Source of the DNA: Lolium rigidum
Lineage: Eukaryota; Streptophyta; Magnoliopsida; Poales; Poaceae
Direction: 5' to 3'
NCBI RefSeq assembly: GCF_022539505.1
Contig: NC_061512.1
Coordinates: 249,070,510-249,134,509, forward strand
Length of the DNA stretch: 64,000 nucleotides
In this document: positions 21,671 to 31,503 of the stretch, piece by piece
Position numbering within the stretch: position 1 is the stretch's first letter
How the letters are laid out: every line of letters starts with the position of its first letter
Position numbers and translations under genes: made by a program
Notes under the pieces: generated by a model
Told to the model about the DNA's origin: nothing
Seen by the model: only the letters and a program-made list of their open reading frames with translations
Database searches by the model: none

Positions 21671-22375
21671 AACGAGAGACAGAGAGGGGTTATCCTGCCC
21701 GTTCCCTATATCATACGATCAACGGTCGGCGGGCACGATCCGCGTGACATGGGCTAGACCAATCAGGGCGATGATGCACGCCTGCGAGAATTTGTGAAGA
21801 GAGAGGGCAAAACTGAGTACTATCAAGAAACCAAGGGCACCTGAGTAGTAAATAGACTAAGGGATTCAAATATGAGATTTAAAAAATGGAAAATGCTTGT
21901 TTTGTACAATGAAACCCATCTTGGCCTACCTCAAACTATTTGCAATACCAATATACATCGGTGTGAGAATTGTGGCCTCATTTAGACAAAGTATGATTTG
22001 GGGGAAGCTGTTTTGGGAAGGGCTTATTGTGGAAAACCATGCACCTTCATAGCTACTAGGTGATTTGAGAAGTGGCAATTTGTGGTAAAACTTGATTTAT
22101 CTATGATTTATCTATGATTTGAGAAGTGGCAATTTGTGGTAAAGACTCCATGAGTAAGTGCCACTCTTTTTAGGATTTTTTTGCACATTAAATGACTCAT
22201 TTAACTAGTTAATCCCATTTGTTGACTCTTCGTTAACCAGCCACTTGAGGGTAAAACTGAGTATATTGCACTAGCCAGTATTAGCACTCGAGGGGAAAAT
22301 TGAGCACACAAAAAATGCTAGTATAAGACTCGAGGGTATACCCGAGTATATCTAAATTTCCGGGGTTAGACTCGA

Positions 22376-22534
22376 GGACACGTGCAATTGTTGACGCGTA
22401 GACGCGGGTCGCGGTGGAGAAGTCGAGACGTGCAATCGTGGACGCGTGTCGCGTTGCGGAAGTCCAAGACGTGCGGACGTGCACCTGTGCACGCGTAGGA
22501 CGCGGGTCGCATTAACCACCCTCGCCTTTATAGA
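22376..22534 (+). promoter_or_regulatory. Promoter-like region of captured gene
   Basis: Three degenerate, CpG-rich direct repeats of about 45 bp (CGTGCA..GACGCGT..GCGGGTCGCG, 22376-22513) precede a TATA-like CCTTTATAGA at 22525-22534. A CT-rich leader of about 125 bases follows before the ATG at 22661. This resembles the promoter and 5' leader of an ordinary plant gene. Confidence 0.5.
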
Positions 22535-22660
22535 CGCCTCCTCGCACTCTCTCTCGTCACTCTCACTCGCTCACGCATCGCCAACTCTCTCACGTCCCAT
22601 CATCTTCTCCAAAGCAAAAAACCCTCTCCCTCTCCCTCTTCCTCTTCCTCCGCCGGAGAG

Positions 22661-23841
22661 ATGGACAAGGAGAATGCCAATCCCATCGTCGAGGTTGGCT
22701 CAAAGCGCGACGCCTCCATCTTCGGCGCCGTCCCCTCTACGGACGACGACGCCGCCGCCGCCGCCGTCGCCGGTGCATCGGAGGCTGCTACCGCCGGTGG
22801 CAGTCAGATCCCGGCGGGATGGGACCCCTACGACCCCGCGCCGTACGTCCCGCCCCCGAACCCCTACGACACCTCCCTGGAGGACCCATGGAACGAGGTA
22901 ACTACGGTTTGCTTCCTTTTTGTTCCCCATTCCTTTTTGAACCCTATTTTTGCTGGTGTAGATGGATCTGTAGATGGATGAGTATTGGGCTAATATTTGC
23001 GCCGATTTTATTCCATTTTGTTTTGATCACTTCTTGATTTCGTTTAAGATTTGGGGTTCGGCTGTTCGGTTAATTTATGCAAGTAATATTGGATCTCAAT
23101 CAGTTAATTTATGCAAGTAATCATGGGATCTCAATCGGTTATTTTATGCACTAATCAAAAGATATCAACCGTTTAATTTTGCAAATAATCTCGAATGTGT
23201 TCAAGTTTAGATCTAGTTCGGATCTAGAATCTGTTTCTTTGCCTATGATGAATGGTTGGGCACAAATTTTTACGGGGAGGGTTCAGCGAACCATTGCTGT
23301 GTACAAATCTGTTGTGCATGAGCTTTAGTTCGCTAACACCTTCCCCTGTAGATATATAATCATGTCCACTCTAACCGAGGCTGACTCTGTTTTTCTTAAC
23401 TTTGTTACCATGTACGTTAGTCATCGTTGCAACTCATTCACTAGTTTCTGTTTGATATGGATCGGATGTACGGCAGCGACGTCGGCAGCGACGAAGAGGA
23501 GGAGGACGTCAAGACTCGCCAGGTCCTGCGGAGGCTGCAGGTCGGCCGAGTACATCTCCTACTTCGCCAAGGAGGTGTACGAGTGCCCCTTCCGCACCGG
23601 GAGACTCGGCGCCACGGACTTCAACCGCCTTGTCACGCATGCTGAGAACATCAGCAACACCTTCCCCAAAGTCGGCACGATGGTGAACGTCCACTCCTTC
23701 CGCGCCAAGCACAGGGCGCTCGGCATGCACCTCCGCAGCTTGCAGCGGGTGGAGATCTCCGCCGGGCGCATGCCTCCGCTCAAGCCCAAGGCTCCCAAGG
23801 GGAGCAAGAGCAACAAGTGGAGGCAGAGCCGGATGGGGTAG
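22661..23841 (+). CDS. XS-type zinc-finger protein gene inside the Mutator-like element (2 exons, one frameshift)
   Basis: Exon 1 (22661-22897) encodes MDKENANPIVEVGSKRD, an Ala-rich run and a Pro/Tyr segment (WDPYDPAPYVPPPNPYD), and ends at GAG|GTAACT. Exon 2 most likely starts at 23445 after CACTAG, with FDMDRMYGSDVGSDEEEED. After a one-base shift near 23541-23550 it reads YISYFAKEVYECPFRTGRL, then HAENIS, then RAKHRALGMHLRSLQ. The CPF(C)..HA..AKHxAL pattern matches the zf-XS domain of SGS3/rice gene X relatives, which act in RNA silencing. The second Cys of CPFC is Arg (CGC) here. About 210 residues if the frameshift is an error. It could be a captured, decaying copy or a gene wrongly called at CAG/CTG sites. 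Family call moderate, function inferred only from the domain. Confidence 0.6.
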
Positions 23842-24136
23842 GCGGAGTCCCGGACGTGTGCTTCGCTCGCTGCTGCTGCCTCCTAGTTTGTTGTTGGGAT
23901 CCCTTTGTTGTTAGCTAGGGATCCCTTGTTGTTATGTTAGTATGATGGTGCTTGTGAAGAACTCGTTACTATGTTGGCTGCTGTGTATGCAGCCTATTAT
24001 CTATCCATATTATCTAGGGATTATCTATCCCTAGTCTACTATATTTTGTTGGCCGTACTTAGTTTTCTTGATTTACTATGATTCGTGAATTTATCGTACA
24101 TTATCCTGGAGATTTGCTTCTAGATTTAACTACATA

Positions 24137-24156
24137 CATATGGACCGGAGGGAGTA
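24137..24156 (+). repeat. Stowaway-like terminal fragment
   Basis: CATATGGACCGGAGGGAGTA resembles the conserved end of Stowaway MITEs (CTCCCTCCG.. inverted). No partner end is found nearby, so it is a remnant at best. Confidence 0.35.
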
Positions 24157-24499
24157 CTAGATTTGCTGCCATATTGGGCAAACAACGAGGGCCAAAAGGC
24201 ACAAATAATTGAAGAAAGTCAGAAATGCAAGCTTCTCTAGATTTTATACTAATTTGGTGAAAAGGACAGGAGAGAAAGAGGGGAAAAAGGTGCACTTAAT
24301 AATGCCAATTTGGGGCCGAGAGAGACAGAACCCAGCTCCTGCTCACGTGCAACCAAACGCTTCTCGTCCTGTCCCACGCGGTCCCTTTCTACCAGCCCCA
24401 CGCGACGCGGGCCCACACGACGCGGCCCCACAAGACGCGGCCCCACACGTGACGAACGGTCAACTAAACGGGAATCCTGCCGTCTGAGCTGCTTCTGCG

Positions 24500-24596
24500 G
24501 GTTTCAAACAAGGGCTTGGGGAAAACTGAGGAAAAACTAAGGAGCTGGGGAAAACTGAGTACAACTAAGGACCCGAGGGCACGAAAATAGAAATCC
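24500..24596 (-). repeat. Mutator-like right terminal inverted repeat
   Basis: The inverted partner of 19596-19692. Just inside it (about 24395-24455) is a short GC-rich tandem motif, ACGACGCGGCCCCAC, in three to four copies. Confidence 0.9.
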
Positions 24597-24607
24597 CGAG
24601 ATATAAT

Positions 24608-25678
24608 GCTTGAGTCTTTGTCCATTCACCACCTGTGTGGCATTGCCTTGGAGAGAGCTAATTTTAATTGCTCCTGAACGATACACCTCCTCAACAACAT
24701 ATGGTCCTTCCCACTTCGAGAGTAATTTCCCTGCGAAGAATCTGAGACGAGACCGATACAACAGGACTTTATCCCCAATATTAAACTCTCTTTTAATAAT
24801 CCTTCTATCATGCCATTTCTTAACTTTTTCTTTAAAGAGTTTAGCATTTTCATAAGCTTCACTTCTCCATTCATCTAGAGAACTTAATTGCAACAACCTC
24901 TTATTACCAGCCAGTTTCGGATCTTTATTTAGTTCTCTAACAGCCCAATAAGCTTTGTGCTCTAGTTCTAAAGGTAAATCACAAGCTTTTCCATAAACCA
25001 TTTTATATTTTATAAGCAGTTCTATAAGCCCATAGTGCTTCTTTCAATTTACTAGCCCAATTCTTTCTAGATTTATTAACAGTCTTTCCCAAGATAGCTT
25101 TAATCTCTCTATTTGATAATTCTACTTGACCACTAGTTTGAGGGTGATAAGCGGAAGCAATTCTATGATTAATACCATACTTAGCAAGAGTTTTTCTAAA
25201 ACCTCCATGAATAAAATGAGAACCTCCATCAGTCATAATATATCTAGGTACCAAATCTAGGAAATATAATATCTACAAGCATTTTTATAGAGGTCTCACC
25301 ATCAGCACTCTTTGTAGGTATAGCTTCTACCCATTTGGTAACATAATCAACAGCGACAAGTATATGAGTGTTACCTTCTGAAGAAGGGAAAGGACCCATG
25401 AAGTAGAATCCCCAACAATCGAATGGTTCAATAACGAGAGTATAATTCATAGGCATTTCATTGCGTCTAGAGATATTACCAACTCTTTGACATTCATCCC
25501 AAGATAAAATAAACTTCCTTGCATCTTTGAAAAGTGTTGGCCAATAAAAACCTGATTGCAGAACCTTTTGCGCAGTTCTATCTCCAGCGTGATGTCCTCC
25601 ATAAACACTACCATGACATTTACTCAATATCTCCTGTTGTTCATATTCAGGAACACATCTTCGCATAATACCGTCCAC
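24608..25678 (-). pseudogene. E10 integrase (inactive)
   Basis: In minus-strand order: an H2C2 zinc domain (YGGHHAGD ... DECQ), the catalytic core with MTDGGSHF and GQVELSNRE, and a C-terminal GPY-like segment (KLLSKWEGPYVVEEV). Integrase inserts the cDNA copy. Several defects are visible. The first Cys of the zinc domain is Trp (SWDECQ). The first catalytic Asp is Tyr (WGFYFMGPF, about 25405-25420). A frameshift lies near 25245-25255. About 20 bases are deleted near 25000-25010 between two TATAAAA copies. The frame is then cut by the Mutator-like element. The copy cannot integrate DNA. Confidence 0.88.
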
Positions 25679-27091
25679 TCATTCTTTATATAAGTGTGGG
25701 TCATCCCAAAAATAATGCCTCAAGTCATAAAAGAATTTCCTCCTTTGCTGAGCTGAAAAGGTTGGAGGCAAATACTTCAAAACAATAAAGTTAGCATAAT
25801 CTGCATACCAAGGGCTCTCTCGCGAGCTCACCTTTATTACCGCCAATTGTTCATTTGGAAAACTATCATTAACAGGAACAGGATCATAAGCAATATTTTC
25901 CAATCTAGACAAATTATCAGCAACAAGATTATCAGCACCTTTCCTATCTATAATATGTAAATCAAATTCTTGCAACAGAAGTACCCATCTAATAAGCCTT
26001 GGCTTAGCATCTTTCTTTGTCATAAGGTATCTAATTGCAGCATGGTCAGTATGAATCGTAACTTTTGAATCAACAATATAGGGTCTAAACTTGTCACAAG
26101 CAAAGACTACAGCTAACAATTCCTTTTCAGTTGTAGCATAATTTCTTTGAGCAGCATCAAGAGTCTTACTAGCATAATGAATAACATTTAATTTTTTATC
26201 TATCCGCTGTCCAAGAACAGCGCCTACAGAAAAATCACTAGCATCACACATAATTTCAAAAGGCAAATTCCAATCAGGAGGTTCGACTACATGAGCAGTT
26301 GTTAAGGCTTTCTTTAGAGTTTCAAAAGCTTCCTTACAATCATCAAAAACAAAAGGTACATCTTTTTGAAGAAGATTAGTAAGAGGCTTTGAAATTTTAG
26401 AGAAATCTTTAATAAATCTCCTATAAAACCCAGCATGACCAAGAACACTACGAATACCTTTAACATCCCTCGGATAGGGCATCTTCTCAATTGCTTCAAC
26501 TTTGGCTCTATCAACTTCAATACCTCTCTCGGAAATTTTATGTCCCAATACAATTCCTTCGTTAACCATAAAGTGGCATTTCTCCCAATTAAGAACAAGG
26601 TTAGTTTCTTCACATCTCTGCAAAACTTTATCGAGGTTTCACAAGCAATTATCAAAAGAATTCCCATAGACAGAAAAATCATCCATGAACACCTCTACAA
26701 TACTTTCGCAAAAACCATGAAAAATAGCAGACATGCATCTTTGAAAAGTAGCAGGAGCATTACATAAACCAAAAGGCATACGCCTATAAGCATAAGTTCC
26801 ATAAGGACAAGTAAACGTGGTTTTCTCTTGATCTTTAGCTTTAACAGCAATTTGTGAAAACCCGGAATAACCATCAAGAAAGCAAAAATGAGTATTTTTA
26901 GATAATCTTTCTAGCATTTGATCAATAAAGGGTAAAGGGTAATGATCTTTCTTAGTAACTTTATTAACTTTTCGAAAATCAATGCACATTCTATAACCTA
27001 CAACTATTCTTTGAGGAATAAGCTCATCATTATCATTAGGCACAACAGTCATTCCTCCCTTCTTAGGAACACAATGCACAGGACTAACCAT
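25679..27091 (-). pseudogene. E10 reverse transcriptase and RNase H
   Basis: RT core motifs: GYSGFSQIAV, FTCPYGTYAYRRMPFGLCNAPATFQ and the catalytic FMDDFSVYG. RNase H follows with its acidic residues in [23 protein letters not shown] and [10 protein letters not shown]. An in-frame TGA sits at about 26641, right after FDNCL, compatible with a CGA-to-TGA change. Another TGA ends the RNase H block near 25679. Downstream the frame continues into integrase. Best family match is Athila/Tat-type Gypsy. Confidence 0.92.
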
Positions 27092-28228
27092 CTACTATCA
27101 GCAATAGGATATATAATACCAGCTTCAAGAAGTTTTAATACCTCGTTCCTTACCACCTCTTTCATCTTCGGAATTAGACGACGTTGATGTTCAACAACAG
27201 GCTTTGCATCATCTTCCATATTAATAGCATGTTGGCAAATAGAAGGAGAAATCCCTTTCAAATCATCAAGAGTATAGCCAATAGCTCCTCGGTGTTTCTT
27301 CAATATTTCCAATAACCTTTCTTCCTCAATCTCTCGAAAGCTTAGAACTAATAATAACAGGATATATTTTCTTATCATCAATATGAGCATATTTAAGATT
27401 ATCGAGTAAAGGCTTTAAATCGAAAACAGGATCTTCCTTTGGTGGCGGTGTTGTACCCAAATCTTCCACCGGTAAATCATGCTTGAGAATAGGTTGGCGA
27501 AGAAAAATTTCCTCAAGCTCATCTCTTTCTTTCCTAAAAGCTTCACTTTCACTATTCTCCAAATGTTGCTGCAAAGGATTATTAGGAACAAGAACAATAG
27601 ATGCACACTGCTCCATTTTAAAATCATTACTAGGCAAGTCAGCTTTATAAGGAGTTTTGGTAAATTTAGAAAAGTTAAATTCATAAGGTTCACCAGCAAA
27701 TCTAGTCAAAATTTTCTCTTTCTTACAATCTATAATAGCTCCACAAGTATTTAGAAAAGGTCTACCAAAAATGATAGGACAATGATCACTAGCAGCAGAA
27801 CCAAGTACCAAAAAGTCAGCAGGATATTTAATCTCACCACATAGAACTTCCACATCTCGAACAATACCAATTGGAGAAATAGTTTCTCTATTAGCCAGAT
27901 GAATAACCACATCAATATCTTCAAGTTCACAAGAACCAATTTCGTGCACAATCTCCGTGTAAAGCTCATAAGGAATAGCACTAACACTTGCACCAATATC
28001 ACATAAACCATAATAGCAATGATCAACAATTCTAACAGATAGCATAGGAACACTAACTTGTTTGGGTTTATTAGGATGTGAAACAATATTAGAAGCATCT
28101 TCACGAAAAATAATATGACCATCCTCCACATTTTCAGTCACAAGATCTTTAACTATTGCAACAAAGAGGTTCAATTTTAATTTGTTCTTCAGGTTCTTTA
28201 GGTTTCTTTTCACTTTTATTAACAGCAC
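27092..28228 (-). pseudogene. E10 retropepsin-like protease and linker to RT
   Basis: Contains the aspartic protease site in the form CDIGASVSAIPYELY (Asp-Ile-Gly instead of Asp-Thr/Ser-Gly, as in many plant Gypsy elements), and then IIFGRPFL, equivalent to the flap/ILGRP region. A frameshift at 27333-27336 occurs exactly at a CTCG where CTG would restore the frame; the RT N-terminal region (DDLKGISPSICQHAI, RRLIPKMKEVV) follows. A further one-base loss in a G-run occurs near 27075. Confidence 0.85.
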
Positions 28229-29185
28229 TAGATATGACAGAGTACTCCTTCATTTTAGCAGGGAAAGGAGTTTTTTCAATATAAGCTTCAGGAATAACAT
28301 TATCAAGAGTTTCAATCACTACACATTTGTTTACAGATGAATCAACTTTATCTTTATACGGTTCATGATACTTATCAAAATTCTTCTTAGGCAATTCATA
28401 ATGAGAGGCAAAAGCTTTATAAAGATTTGCAACAACTTGGGAATCAAGACCATATGTAGCACTCATATTACGAAATTTATCGAGTATCCATAAAAGCTTC
28501 AATGCATTTATAATCATAAATTATACCCGATTCTCTATCTTTGTCGTTCTCCCATCCTTCAGTATTTTCTTGGATCCGATCAAGAAGGCCCCTTTTAAAC
28601 TCTTCTTTGTTGCGTGTAAATGATCCAGAACAAGAAGTATCCAGCAAGGTCTTGTCTTGAAAAGAAAGTCTTGCATAGAAATTATCAATAATAACATTAC
28701 CAGGAAGCTCATGAATGGGGCATTTGAGCATTAAAGACTTCAATCTCCCCAAGCTTGGGCAATACTCTCTCCATCATGAGGCCAGAAATTATATATGCGG
28801 TTCCGATCTTTGTGAATTTCACTTGAAGGATAAAATTTGGAATAAAATAAAGGCACAATGTCCTCCCAATCAATAGAATCACCATTCTTCAGACAATTTA
28901 TACCAGATGCGCCGCTTTACCAGACAGCGATATAGTGAATAGTTTCTTTCTAACTTCATTCATAGAAATACCTGCACATTTGAATAACCTGCATAATTCA
29001 TGCAAAAACAATAAATGATCACCAGGATGGACAGTTCCATCCCCTTCATAGCGGTTATCCATAACACGTTCAATAATTTTCATAGGTATTTTATATGGTA
29101 CTACTTCCTCACCTGGCGCTTCATCCACTACCGTTGCAGTAGTAGTAGATTTCCCAAATAGAAATTGAAGAGAAGATCTCTCCAT
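28149..29185 (-). pseudogene. E10 gag
   Basis: Starts at ATG 29185, about 90 bases after the primer site. It has the retrotransposon gag pattern: HLLFLHELCRLFKCAGIS, then FYSKFYPSSEI, then a segment around LPGNVIIDNFYARLS and SCSGSF. The frame shifts near 28900-28920, near 28745, and at 28481-28484. The last is a CGAG on the plus strand where CAG would restore the frame. The C-terminal part is charged and leads into protease. Confidence 0.85.
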
Positions 29186-29273
29186 AATGACTTATAGCAG
29201 ACAGGCAGAAATAAAATCAGCACAAACAAGTAAAGGTTTTCCTTACCAATTCCACTTACCAATAGCGCTTCAC

Positions 29274-29291
29274 TCCCCGGCAACGGCGCCG
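29274..29291 (-). promoter_or_regulatory. E10 primer binding site (Asp-tRNA type)
   Basis: Minus strand CGGCGCCGTTGCCGGGGA, 11 bases from the LTR end at 29303; one mismatch from the standard site. Confidence 0.85.
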
Positions 29292-29302
29292 GAAAATAGT
29301 CT

Positions 29303-30818
29303 TGATGACCCACAAGTATAGGGGGTGTATCGTAGTATCTTCGATAAGTAAGAATGTCGATCCCAACGAGGAGCGAAGGTGTTGGCAGCAGTTTCGATGA
29401 GGGATTCACTCGTAAATGCTCACAAACAAGTATTCAAGGGGTTTTGATGTAACAGATGAATAAAGTACGAGTAAGTAAAATGCGAGAGAAATAATTGCAG
29501 CGAGTGGCCCAATCCTTCTTAGCACAAAGGACAAGCCGGTTTGTTTACTTATAATGACCAAACGTTCTTGAGGACACACGGGGATTTTAGTCTAGTGCTT
29601 TCGCTTCATGTAGCTAAATAATCTTCATTGTTTTGATAAGTGTTGTGTGGGTGAACCTATGCTAATGCACCTCCCTTCCTAGGACTAATACATACTTGTG
29701 ATTATACCCCTTGCAAGCATCCGCAACTACAAGAAAGTAATTAAGATAAATCTAACCACAGCCTTAAACTCTGAGATCCTGCGATCCCTCTTGCATCGAT
29801 ATACCAACGGGGGCTCGGGTTTCTGTCACTCCGGCAACCCCGCAATTAGCAACCGAATACAAGATGCACTCCCCTAGGCCCATAAATGGTGAAGTGTCGT
29901 GTAGTCGACGTTCACACGACACCACTAGAAGAATGACACCACAACTTAAATATCATAACATTGAATATTACTCAACCATAATTCACTACTAGCATTTAGA
30001 CTTCACCCATGTCCTCAAGAACTAAACGAACTACTCACGGGACATCATATGGAATACAATCAGAGGTGATATGATGATGAATAACAATCTGAACATAAAC
30101 CTTGGTTCAATGGTTTCACTCAATAGCATCTACAACAGGTAGAGAATAACACCGAGGAGAGTTTCCCCTATCAAACAATCAAGATCCAACCCAAATTGTT
30201 ACAGCGGTGACGAGGTGCAGCGGTGGTGATGGCGGTGTAGATGGTGGAGATGATGATGATGATGATGGAGATGATGTCCAGCTCGATGACGATGGCGATG
30301 GCGTCGATTTCCCCCTCCGGGAGGGAATTTCCCCGGCGGATTCCTGCCCGCCGGAGAGCTCTTTCTCTCTCGGTGTTCTCCGCCCCGCAGAGGCGGCTGT
30401 AACCCTTCGTGAGGTCCTCTCTGTGGCTTAGGTTTTCGGGACGACGGAGTACGCGAAGAAAAGGAGGCGAGAGGGGCTGTGGGGCCCCCACACCACAGGG
30501 TGGCGCGGCCAGGCCATGGGCCGCGCCAGCCTGTGGTCTGGGCCCACCTTGGCTCCCCTCTTCTCCCCCTTCTGGCTCCCTCCGTCATCTGGAAAAATAG
30601 GAATTTACGTGAAATTTCCTTCCACAGTTGATCTTCCGAAATATTGCGTTCTGACGGTGCTTTTTCCAGCAGAATCCTGGCTCCGGTGCTTGATCCTCCA
30701 ATAATGATGAAACATGCAAAATAGATGAAATAACATAAGTATTGTGTCCCAATATGAAATATATCAATGAATAACAGCAAATTATGATACAAAATAGTGA
30801 TGCAAATTGGACGTATCA
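29303..30818 (-). repeat. E10 5' LTR (right)
   Basis: 1,516 bp, near-identical to 15370-16880. The differences fall into two classes: CpG changed to TpG or CpA (five within the GC-rich inverted repeat at about 30480-30548), and CTG/CAG against CG/CTCG (for example 29372, 29408, 29830, 30573, 30639). Confidence 0.92.
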
Positions 30819-30823
30819 GTCTG

Positions 30824-31503
30824 CTCCTTAGTAATTTTTATTTTGGGCTTATGATTCGCTATAGATATGCCTTGGATGCTGTAGTGGGAGGAGATTTTCT
30901 TCATTGCAACGGTGATCAAGCTTTTAATGCCATAAAAAAATTGGTTGCATCACATAGTTCAGCTAATAACTTTGATTCAGCTCTTATTAGCATTTATAAT
31001 AGATTAAACACTCTTGAGACAAGTGCATCTCGCTTGAAAGAAAATTATAGTTATGTTCGTAACCGTCTTGATCAAGTTTTAGTGAACTCGAACCTTCAAT
31101 GTGGGACCCTACTATTAAAGTTGTTATTGGTGGTGAAACTTTTCATGCCCATTGTGATATTATGTCTGAATTTTGCCTTATGCCTAAGAGTATTTATGAA
31201 TCTTTGACACTTTGGGGACTCGTTGAAGGGGGAGAAGGAATAACTCTTATTGATAACTCTGTTATAATTCCTAAGGGAATAGCCGAGGGTGTGCATACAA
31301 CCATTCTTGGAAGAACGGTATGCACTGATTATCTTGTTATTGAACGTGTAGGAACATGACAAATCACACTTGGAAGATCCCTGCTGAAACTATTGGGAGC
31401 AATCATAGATGTGGGAGAAGGCACCCTAAAATTCACCTCTACACCGGAAGGTAGACATGAATTCCCTAAACCAAAGAGTAAGAAGGGTAGGCGTAAAGCC
31501 TGA
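30824..31503 (+). pseudogene. G3 gag-like/protease-like ORF, second part
   Basis: Resumes the 15226 frame in phase: a gag-type segment (NFYFGLMIRYRYALDAVVGGDF) and a short coiled stretch. After a frameshift near 31090 a retropepsin-like fold follows: IGGETFHAHCDIMSEF, LMPKSIYESL and YLVIERVGT. The usual active-site triplet DT/SG reads Asp-Ile-Met, and a TGA at 31357-31359 replaces a probable GGA before the ITLGRSLLKLLG block, so the protease is likely inactive. The ORF ends KKGRRKA at 31503. There is no RT after it, so the element never encoded a full pol, or lost it. Confidence 0.7.

Larger units (their letters stand above)
19596..24596 (+). mobile_element. Mutator-like element with captured gene (Pack-MULE type), 11-bp TSD
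   Basis: Terminal inverted repeats of about 97 bp start GGATTTCTATTTTCGTGCCC at both ends. The target CGAGATATAAT is duplicated at 19585-19595 and 24597-24607. Long inverted repeats and a 9-11-bp duplication are typical of Mutator-like elements. No MURA-type transposase was found, so the 5,001-bp copy is non-autonomous. It carries a minisatellite, a diverged tandem duplication and a GC-rich two-exon gene with its own promoter-like region. It interrupts the 3' end of E10 pol. Confidence 0.88.
15370..30818 (-). mobile_element. Athila-type Ty3/Gypsy element E10, TSD GTCTG
   Basis: A complete minus-strand element with LTRs at 15370-16880 and 29303-30818 (1.51 kb each) and GTCTG at 15365-15369 and 30819-30823. 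From its 5' end it has a primer site, gag, protease, RT-RNase H, integrase, a promoter-like segment, an accessory coiled-coil ORF, a noncoding stretch and a purine tract. The RT motif context (MPFGLCNAPATFQRCM, FMDDFSVYG) and the protease DIGASV are typical of the Athila/Tat branch. Without the nested Mutator element it is about 10.4 kb. The copy is coding-dead (see the domain entries). Confidence 0.92.
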
